Below are positions 54,822-64,000 of a DNA stretch of 64,000 nucleotides, piece after piece. Location of the stretch: NCBI GenBank assembly GCA_024811115.1, contig JAKOGH010000743.1, positions 186,001 through 250,000 on the forward strand, read 5' to 3'. Made by a program: the position numbers and the translations under genes. The DNA comes from Terana coerulea (Eukaryota > Basidiomycota > Agaricomycetes > Polyporales > Phanerochaetaceae). Position 1 is the first letter of the stretch. Each line of letters opens with the position of its first letter. The notes under the pieces are model-generated. The model did no database searches, was not told the DNA's origin, and was given only the letters and a program-made list of their open reading frames with translations.

Positions 54822-56923
54822 ATGGCGGATACTAGGCCCAAAAAGCCGCTAGGTATATCCTGGAGGAGCTCACTATGGTATATCACACTTAGTGAGTCAG
54901 TACAAGGGAATTACACTTCCGCATTGCTGACAGTGACAATCGTCAATTTCGTAGTTGTTGGGCTTGGTCAGTATCAATAGTGTGCACCTTTTGTTTTTGT
55001 CTCATTTTTGTGGATTTTAGGTGTGATGACAGACCTTCTCGTTTATTCCATCGTCATCCCAGTGCTTCCTTTCCAGCTAGAGCGACTGGGTTATGATCAT
55101 GTCTCATCGCTCGTCGGCTGGCTCTTGTTTGGATATGTAAGTAATTCGACATACATGTCTTCCATCTGAGTGCTCAGCCTTGCACAAGTCTGCCGGACTA
55201 GTTCTCTGTGCGTGTCCAGCCTACCTTTGTAAAGAGGGTCATACTCTGACAGATTGCCCTGCAGCAACACCGACTATCGCTTGGTTTTCTGAAAAATATG
55301 AGACCCGGATGTGGCCTTTAGTATCGGGCCAAGTCGTCCTCATTGGGTCCCAGATCATGCTCATGGAAGCACCCACATATTGGGTGATGGTTCTGGCCCG
55401 TATAATCCAAGGAATAAGCTCCTCTATTATATGGGTCGTAGGACTCGCGCTATTGTAAGTATCTGCTCGAACTCAATACCAGAATACTTCTCATGTCGTC
55501 TCACTAGATGTGACACAGCATCCGAGTCTATTATTGGCAGTGAGCCTCTTCACCGGGTCGCCATAGTTCTTTGCTCGTGCTGACAAGTGACCTAATGCAG
55601 GACAGCTTGGCATAGCCATGACTGGCCTGTCCATCGGGTACGTGGTGTGCGCTCAAGCCCACGCGTTTACCTGTCTTATCCACGCGCAGGAGTCTCCTTG
55701 GACCGGTACTCGGAGGCGTCCTCTACAACCGCTTCGGCTTCCGCGGTCCTCTAATTGTGGCTATTATTGTTACAGCGGTGGACCTCATCGGTCGACTGCT
55801 GATTATCGAGCGCAAGGATGCAATCAAGTATGGATACGACCCAGCAAGCGAGCCCGAAGTGGAGAACGTAAACTCGGAGAAAGCGCAAACCTCTGGCCAG
55901 CAGACTGCATCACCATCTAAGGAGGCCACCGTTGCCAGCTCTGTAAAGGGGCCGGTGCAACAAGATGCACCAGAACCTGCTCAGGCTTCAGAAAGGGTGC
56001 GACTCTCTCTGTTGGCCGTCGTCGGGAAGCTCGTCCGCTCTCCACGTGCGATGGCCGTCCTGTTCGGCACTGTGAATTACGGGCAAGTTGATCAAATTCC
56101 TGGCCGACACCGCGACGATGCTCACCGCGGTTGTTAGTATCGCGTACTCGATCATCGAGCCCACGCTCCCTCTCCATTTGCAATCCGTGTGGAACTTCGA
56201 CTCTACGAAGGTCGGTTTAGTATACCTTGCCGGCGTAATCCCCACGTTGGTTTGTAAGCGCCCGTCAAATCTTTCTTCTCGTCGGCGAACACTCATGATG
56301 ATACCAGCATCCCCTCTGTCCGGCTGGTGGACAGACAGCAAGGGAACAGAGTGGCCGACAACCCTCTCGTATCTGCTTGCTGTCCCATGGTTCGCGCTAC
56401 TCGCCATCAACCAATCGCTAGCATTCTTCATTGCAATGTTCTGTCTAGCGAGTATGTATACCCTACATCCGAGTAGCGCTACTCCGAGAACTGACCTGGA
56501 CACAGTGTTCTGCCTCGCTGCCGCCGTGCCGCCACTGACTACCGAACTGGCCACGGTATCTAGGATGCATGACGGCGTAGGCTGTAAGCAAGCTGCCGCT
56601 TCAACGTCTGCACGCATCGTCTAACCTGACCGACAGATGCCCATGTTTACGGCGCTTTCAATCTCAGCTTCGGCGTCGGGTCAGCTCGTGAGTGTTACCA
56701 GCTCACATGACACGGCGGTTGACTGAGTAGAGCTGCTTTCTTCACAGTCGGACCTGTAATCGGCGGTCAGATATATGACCACGTTCGTCGCGGCTGGATG
56801 GCTCTCTGCGTGCTGGCCATCGGGTTGCTCGTGCTTTGTTCCTTGTTATCAGCTTGGAATGTTGGCGACAGACCGCTACTCTCACGACTTAGAAGGCACC
56901 GGCAGGTAGTGGTATCTCAATAG
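54822..56923 (+). CDS. Major facilitator superfamily transporter (DHA1-like)
   Basis: Twelve-helix proton antiporter type, substrate unknown; the DHA1/vesicular-amine style is the best fit. Starts MADTRPKKPLGISW at 54822. Visible: DLLVYSIVIPVLPFQLERLG (helix 1), HVSSLVGWLLFGYS, IAWFSEKYETRMWPLVSGQV (loop 2-3 motif A-like), MVLARIIQGISSSIIW, LGIAMTGLSIG, GPLLGGVLYNRFGFRGPLIV (motif C region), a long charged central loop (about 55840-56000), then the second half: IAYSIIEPTLPLHLQSVWNF, SGWWTDSKG, VGPVIGGQIYDHVRRGWMAL. About ten short introns. Stop at 56921-56923. Exon joins around 55500-55740 and 56085 were followed by homology logic only. Confidence 0.82.
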
Positions 56924-57250
56924 AGGCTAACATCACCACTCTCATGTATTCCGTACGCTCATACACAACACATGTATTCCAACAACAAAGACCCGATCGT
57001 GTATGCGAGGTCTTGGTTAGAAGTACATGTACGCATACTGCAAGAGCTAGAGGATGTGGAAGATGGTACAGTACTAAGAACTATGAATGAAACGGTATGC
57101 AGACAGATGTACACTACTAGATTCTCCATGCTGGTGGTCTAAGATACAAATGCTAAATAACAATGCGGCTGACATTTGTGACACGCGATAAACAGGTATA
57201 TGAGATGGTGCGGCGAGGTAAACAAGATGGACTGAAGAGCAGGAGCACAA
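56924..57250. other. Intergenic, convergent 3' flanks
   Basis: AT-rich spacer after the MFS stop. No feature seen. Confidence 0.4.
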
Positions 57251-60200
57251 CTATGAGGATGTGGATGGTATCATTTCGGGGGACTCGAGAGGTTTCGGTG
57301 TTCCAAACTTAGAGAGCAGAGTCACAAGATCGACTGCAAGGCGAAGTTAGCAGAGGTCGTCTAACAGCAACAGTGCGACCGACCGTTCGGCTTCAGCGGC
57401 TTGCTCAGGAAATAATTCATCCCGGCACTCAGGCAGAGCTGCTTGGTAGATTCTTGGCAATCGGCACTCAGGGCAACGACTGTTGAGGAGGTTAGGCATG
57501 CTCCTATGCTGGCAATGGGCGACGTACTGGGTAATATAATAGGCGTCCGACGCTTGCTTTCTAGTATACGTATTCGTTTGCATGCTTCGACTCCGTCGCA
57601 TATAGGCATATCTACGCGTTGACACTTCAGGTTAGGTCAAGCATCTGGCGGGGAGACACGTACGATGATCGAAAAGTGCCACGCTAAAGTAACCGGGCCC
57701 ACGAGACTCCCATTCTACAAGAAATTTCGGCTAACGCTCAAATACGAGGAGCCTGAAAAATCATTCACCTGCGATGGCTTCTTCACCGTTCGACGTCGCC
57801 ACGACAGTGAGGTCGAACCTCTCGAGCTGCTTGATGAGTGTTTTCTGCGCGATGATATTGTCTGGAACCTGATGAGTGCATGTCCCAGGAACGTGAAAAC
57901 AAAACATGCCTTCCGCAATCAAGACGTTGCCAAACAGCGTACGCGGGTTTTGCCCCTTCTGCTCTTCCGCTTTACCACCAGGAGCAGCCACGACTTGCTT
58001 CTGAGCCGGATTCTTCAGGATGGCGAGCGTTTGCAGCAGTCGTGCAGTACGCGGGGGCTTGGTCATCCGAACGACGCCCGGCACGTTGTTTGCGAATGTC
58101 GAATGGCCAGTGAGCGAATCGGTGGTAGGGGTGTATAGGTGGATGACCTTGGTATCCTTGAAAGAGTCGTTGGGCACCTGATGTAGGAAACGACACAGCT
58201 CATCTGCGCGAGACTCTGATTGCTCGTCTAGCAGGATAAAATCCAATGGTAGGTGTCTATCGCTCGCCTGCTCTCGAATGAATTGTCGGGCTTCCTCGAT
58301 TGATTCCACACTGCTGACGAAGAAACCGCTCAGCATTGTGGTCAAGAGGGATCGTGTTGCTGGTGACTGCGAAGCGACCAAAATTCGCAACGGTGCCGGT
58401 ATCATGAGTTGCGCCTTGAGACGATTGATGTCCTCCAGAGCCTAGTAGCGAAAAATGTGAGCGTGTGACTACCATGAAAGCCCGTTATGAGCACTTACCG
58501 CCTTCGGTTCCGAACCCTCACAGATCTTGACCGGGATGGTAAACCAGAACATCGACCCAACTCCAAGTTCAGACTGCACCCCTATAGCGCCGCCCATCAG
58601 CTTCACCAGCTGACGCGAGATAGAGAGTCCCAATCCGGTGCCGCCGAAGCGACGGGTAGATGAGTTGTCAGCCTGTTGGAACGGCACGAAGAGCAGGTCC
58701 ACGTCGCTGAAAGCATGTTCTCAACGCCATCTCACGAACCAAGGACAAGGCATCGTACCTTGCGCTGAGACCAATGCCAGTGTCCCTAGAAACGGAAGGT
58801 TAGGCTGTGTTCGACAAGAGTAATCCGCATCTGGCGCACTGAATGACAAATTTGAGTTGGACGTCGCCTGGTGCAGACACCGTATTGCGGTCCACACTGC
58901 AGGTCACGCGGACGTGACCGTGACCGGTGAACTTAACGGCGTTGCCAATGAGGTTCATCAACACTATAGTCACTGTGTGAGAGCTGCTCAGGGAACTGCG
59001 TGCCGAAACAAAATACCTTGACGAATTCGGGCATAATCAGCGGTCACCCCTGTGCGCCATCGGTTAGAAACTATGAAAATGATATCTTGTGGGATACTCA
59101 CAAGCTGGCACGGCAGGGTCTATGTCAAACGACAGATCTAGCTTCCTGGCCGCCATTGGGAGCAGGAGTTCCATGCAGTCCTACGCAACGGTCAGACCAT
59201 GTATAAGTGACGTAGCGCATAGGGGACCTACCGCAATAATGTTCTCCACCGGAAACCCTGAGTACTCAAGCTTTAAAGCTAAATCCGCAGTTAGTAACTG
59301 TCGGAGGAAGCAATGCGTGAGACATACCGGATGCTTCCAACTTGCTGTAGTCCAAGATAGAGTCTATGATCTGATTCATCGCGTTATTCAGCATCAGTGC
59401 CTCACGAAACACTTGTGTTTGTGCGTTAGCCTTACCTTGAGTAGAAGCTCGCAAGACTGTTTGGCGGTGTTGACTAAAATCAGACAATTAATTTTGAACC
59501 ACGCAGCATAGTGAAACCTCTCTTACCGATCTCTCGCTGTCCCGTGTTCAGTTCTGTACCGCCGAGGATGTCGAGTAACCCGTAGAAGGAGCTGTAGAGT
59601 GATGAGAAACTATCTACGATAATTTGGAAGGTGGCTGCTTTACCTGAAGGGTGTTCGCAACTCATGGCTCATGGAAGCCAAGAAATTGCTCTTAATCTGC
59701 GAGAGTGTGAGCGGTTACGCTTCCCGAACTCGAAAAGTCTCGAGATTACCTTCGTAGCTTTCAAAGCATCCTCGCGGCTCCTCCGAGCAGCTTCGAGAGC
59801 GTCTCTTTGGGCCGCTATCATCTTGAGGTTTTCTCGTGTACCTGCTTGCACTGACCGGAAGAGCAGCGCATTGGCAATGCCGATACTTGCTTGCTCGCAT
59901 AGGAGACTGAGCATGGTGACTGTGCTGGCGGAGAATGCGTATTTCGACCCGAGGTAGACCGCGCCAAAGGTCTGCCCGCGGTTACTAAAGATAGGCAAGC
60001 ATATGATTGACCGTTGATGACTTTCGCGGGCTTCTGAGGCAAACCGGGGCTCAGACGCCACGTCTTCAAGGTATATCCTCGTCTTCGTGTTAAGAGCTAA
60101 CCCGGCGTCAACATGAATAATGGCCCAAGGCGTTGTTAGCGTACCATGTTGTATCACTGCCCGTTGGAGAGGGTCTGCAATAGCTCTAACAGGGATCGGG

Positions 60201-63200
60201 TTCCTAAAGAAGTTGATCAGAAGCTAGCTTTTCGGTAGTGAGTGTGCAAGATCTCACTCATGAACTTGACAAGGTTCGGGCGAGAGCATGCTGGTGGCGA
60301 CGGTGTAGTCTCCCGCTTCTCGTGCTATCACTACACACGTGTTCTGGCTACCCGAGTTCTCTGGGTACAAGTATCAGCATGGTGTAACGCTCAATCACGG
60401 ATCCCACTACCTGTGACAATTTCCGTCAGCCTTTGCAGAGCAAGCGACAGATTGATATCCCTCGAAATCTCTCTGCTCCACTTGAGGATGGAAGCGAGGT
60501 CCGCGGCCGTCAGTTTATTGATCACATCCTCGTCGGTCGGTTGATGCTTCGCGGCTGGGAAGAATGGGTCGTCGTCCACGGACGACGCCGCCGAGCTAGT
60601 ACTGATGAGAACTGTATCGGTCTGTACTGCCGCCTCGGTCGTGAAGATGTGTCGTTTGAGAGCAGGCTGTGAGCGCTCATCCACTTGAGTTGACATGAAT
60701 TTGCTGTTGCGGGTTCAGCACAGCAAAGGATAGTTTCCACCAGTAATGACTTACACAATACCCCGAGCGCCCCACTGCGATTGCCTTGAGATCCCACGGC
60801 GCTGGAGCTCGCTGCCGAGACCTTCAACACCGCAGCGGACGAAGTGGCTTCCTTGCTATGTCACAGTGAGTGGTGGCATCTTGAAGAAGGAAGATCTGCT
60901 TACCAGGAACAATGCCCATCCTTCCTCCAACAGCCAGTCGTTGTTGACGGCCAATCTACAGTACATTGTTTGGTAGACTGTATAACGGTGCTAAATCGTA
61001 CTTACTTCACGGCAACGTCATAAAGCTTGAAAGCGTCGGGGCTATTAAGTAACGACGCCATCTCCGCATCCTCGGGGGTCATTAGCCTTTGATCTCTGCA
61101 TGCATAGCGAAGCATTCTTACCACAATGGACACCCAGGTACTGTTGTTGACAGGACTAGGCGAGAGCCACCTACAGAAGTCTCAGACGCATATCATCATT
61201 AGACATTCTCTTGAACGCTCACTTCTTCAAGAAGCCTTGGTTAGCGTCAACTTGCTGCATATATCTCGAATACGTCGGTGGAGGCAGATCTCCATCGCGA
61301 ATGCAAGCGATCAAGGCGAGACTGTGGAAGAATATACCATAGCGCGAATGACGATGACTGTGACGAGATTAGCAGAGGTAAGCATAATATCAGATTCACT
61401 TACTTCGGGTGGCTTTCGCGCGTTTCGTAGACCATGAAACCGAGTTCTGCCGCAGCTTCATAGAAACCTAAGACAGAATAGACTAGCAACCTGTGATGCA
61501 CAATTTAGGACGACGATGGAGCCGAGTGAGTAGCTAATCACCTTGAACGCATTATACCTACATAATATTTAATATTGACTATAGCGCAAGGAGTGAGATC
61601 CTACCGTACGCACCAGTTCATAACGAGAGTCAGGTTACCAGACTGTGCCTGAGCCGCAGGGAGAAAGTCGCTCTCCTTGAAGTCGTCAGTATCGAAGATG
61701 GTCTCCGCGGACAAGGCAACGGTATGCCCGGCATACGCTCGAACGCAGTTCAGGTGAGCTGGTGATTCTCAGTAATGCGTAAGACCCTAGAAAATGCATG
61801 CTGTTACCTTGGGTGAAGACCATAAGATCGTTGTTCTGAGACCACAACGAAACGTCGCTAAGCGACTAGATACGAAGCATCAGTATCAATAGGGATGTCC
61901 CTTAAATGCAATGTTACCAACCTCTTCTGCTGCAGGTATTAACTCGCTGACTGTCTCAAATCAGTAGAATTCAGGCACGGTGGTTGACGAGCGTACGGTG
62001 GTCGCAAACAAAGAGGCGGCATTGGACGAGGTGCAAGCTCGAGAAGCTGCAATACAACCTAACCCGAGAAGTTAGCGGGACATCGGGACATCGGGACACT
62101 GTCACTCACTTATCACCTGCGCTGTGACCAAACTTGAGGGCGTCTTCCAGCCGAGGAATGTTCGACCGATAGTGAGCGCTGTCATAACCTGAAACCAGAG
62201 GGCAGAACAACAGGAGGGCACGGCTGAAACATGGTCAGTGGTTCTCCCTGTAGCATGACGCACGGCACCGACCATTTCTCGTGGCTTGACCCGTACTGAT
62301 CGGCCAGACGCAGAGCCAATTTGCCCAAGTCCGCGGAGAAGCGGTAGAGCTCCCTGCGCTCAGCTGCAGCTACGATGAAGGCTCAGTATCCTCCAGTTGA
62401 TCTTGCGACAAGGCTCACCTCCTAGCGCCCAGAAGAATCCCAGAGCGGTCCCCGGGCACATGCCAGCCCTGGAGGGCGCTGTCAGCAATAATCCAAATTG
62501 CAAGTTCTACAATGAGTTGTACCTCAACGCGAGCCGGATTGTCTACAGCAGAGCTATCAGTACAAATAGAAACGGTGCATCGCATTCAACTGACCGTGAG
62601 CCCGATGATGTCGGCGAAACCTTCTCCAGTACTCCAATACGCGTTTGTGCCTGCATCATTTAGCAACGTAATTGCTAGGTCCGTCTTTGCATCACGGGCA
62701 CGGGGGATGGCGAGAATTTCGTCAAAGCCGACGGCCAAGATCTCGTTCTTCACCTCTTCAAACATCGTGTCTGCCTCACGTCTGGATGGGGACGGGCTGA
62801 CTTCGACGCCCAATAGAGTGAGTCCAGTGATCGTGTCCTTAAGCGCGGCAGCATAATTCCCGTGAACAAAATGATTCCGCGAACGTATCCTCAGTATCTG
62901 GGCCCTTGTCTCTGCTTCTTCCGACCGCGTCAAGCACTGTTCGACGTACGAGTCCGACGCACTGTAGTCGCCTTCACGATGCTGTTAGAGACGTATGCGA
63001 ATTTCGCTATGTAACGACGAACCTTTCCAAGTCGATAATCTAGGTATAACTTAGTAACATGCGGATCCAACAATCTGTTTGACAATAACACGCACTCGGC
63101 AAGTTTGAGATACAACGACATCGTCCTTTCAGGTTGCAGGGTCCAAGGATCGTCTTGCAGTAGTGATATTGCATTCAAATAGGCTTGCAGTGCCAACTAC

Positions 63201-64000
63201 GAGCCATGTTTAGCTATGGTTGCGCCCTTCCGAGAGGCAGGCGACAGACCTCGTGTGCACCGCGCGCACGTGCCGAATCACCCGCGTCGATGGAAAGATC
63301 AAGCAGCTCATCTCGCCGTGAATGTTCACGCAGCAAAGGCAAGCACCTGGAGTGACGATATTGGTTGCATCCGAAAACAAGGTCAAGACGAAACGTACCG
63401 TTTGGCGTGTTCGGCTATGCGGTAGATGTCGGGCGTCGGCTCGTGCAGCATCATGAAGATAATCTGCGACATGTACATATCAGCATATTTACACGGCTCC
63501 ACGAATAAAGAGGTTACCTTCAAGGACATCTTCGCGATAGAGCCTTCCGACAGGTTGGCGGCCTCGGCTTGCGCGGCCTGACGATACCGGTCGTGAGCAA
63601 AGCTGCACATATCACGCGCCCGCTGCACTAGCCAGCCATCTTGAATAGCCAGCTGCAGGCCCCGCATGGAGCCGCGCGAGGTGCCCAGCGTTGTTTCACC
63701 GAGATTAGACACAGCTCTGGAGACGCTCGCCATGTTGTCGGTGGTGTCGTCGTCACTGCCGCTGCTCGACTCGTCCCAGTCCATCATAAACGCTACCTCG
63801 GTAACCTTAAACCTGGGGAGGATAAGTCATAGTCCATCATTAGTCCAATTAATAGCTTACGTCGGTCCGAAGAAGGATGCCCAAGTGAGGTATCTCCGGG
63901 CGTCTTCGTCCAGCTCCTGCAGCTGCGTGATGAGGAAGGAGATGTCGTTCGGGTTGATGTCCAACTTCTTTGGGGCGAGAGCCTTCTCGATCGCCGCATG
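57251..64000 (-). CDS. Hybrid histidine kinase, group-X-like (ATPase/TPR-like, GAF, HisKA, HATPase, two receivers); 5' partial
   Basis: Two-component phosphorelay sensor. The part present starts in the helical ATPase/TPR-like region ([15 protein letters not shown], 63.8 kb; [20 protein letters not shown], 62.9 kb). GAF at about 59.8-60.2 kb ([20 protein letters not shown]). HisKA H-box [15 protein letters not shown] at about 59.65 kb, split by an intron. G-box [16 protein letters not shown] at about 58.6 kb. A first receiver (57.9-58.4 kb) lacks the acidic pair ([12 protein letters not shown]) but keeps FILLDEQ and MTKPP. The second is canonical: VLIAEDN, ALFDHHMP (acceptor Asp), VALSADC, SKPLKP. 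The end PSTSS and TAG sit at 57251-57253. The N-terminal kinase-like domain lies beyond the window. One intron is GC-AG. Confidence 0.87.

Overview
The window is nuclear DNA of a filamentous basidiomycete, most likely an Agaricomycete. Genes on both strands are split by many 48-65 nt GT-AG introns with CTAAC/CTGAC-like branch sites. The proteins are typical fungal housekeeping and signalling families, and there is a Ty3/gypsy chromovirus and an intron-containing nuclear tRNA. No bacterial operons, CRISPR arrays or rRNA genes are visible. Calls rest on reading translated exons; exon borders are given where the splice signals and reading frame agree.

Layout. 1-10.1 kb is a gene-dense block: the 3' part of a mitochondrial-division WD40 adaptor (Mdv1-like), a multi-pass RING E3 ligase (Asi1/Asi3-like, minus), a small 85-aa spliced gene, a peroxisomal SCP2-type thiolase (minus) and a lipoyl(octanoyl)transferase. 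10.1-12.7 kb has no convincing gene but holds an 18-bp perfect hairpin. 12.8-35.0 kb is the accessory core: a 4.2-kb inverted duplication (about 12,760-16,990 against about 30,785-35,020). Each arm carries a Ser/Thr kinase gene and a convergent small membrane-protein gene. The 13.8-kb spacer holds a foldback element, a six-TM protein gene, a 20-bp tandem repeat, a TIR element, a hAT-type MITE with an 8-bp target duplication, and a 9.0-kb LTR retrotransposon with a 5-bp target duplication. That retrotransposon is itself interrupted by two solo LTRs of another family in opposite orientations, each with its own 5-bp duplication.

35.4-64 kb is gene-rich again: the F1-ATPase assembly factor ATP11 (minus), a multi-pass EXPERA-like protein (minus), a secreted GH16 glucanase, tRNA-Gln(UUG), a type-I membrane protein, a large disordered protein (minus), the U3 snoRNP protein Utp5/WDR43 (minus), a Pho85/CDK5-type kinase, an Fpg/MutM-type DNA glycosylase (minus), an MFS transporter and the C-terminal two thirds of a group-X-like hybrid histidine kinase (minus, running off the end).

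Several housekeeping genes (Mdv1, the RING ligase, the six-TM protein, ATP11, Utp5, the CDK) contain one or more single-base frame breaks, several in homopolymers. This looks more like residual assembly error than decay, and it must be considered before calling the duplicated kinase copies pseudogenes. The most unusual biology is the TE-packed inverted duplication: its inner breakpoint lies just upstream of the start codon of the membrane gene, and in the right arm a sense-oriented LTR with a TATA box sits 48 bp before that ATG.
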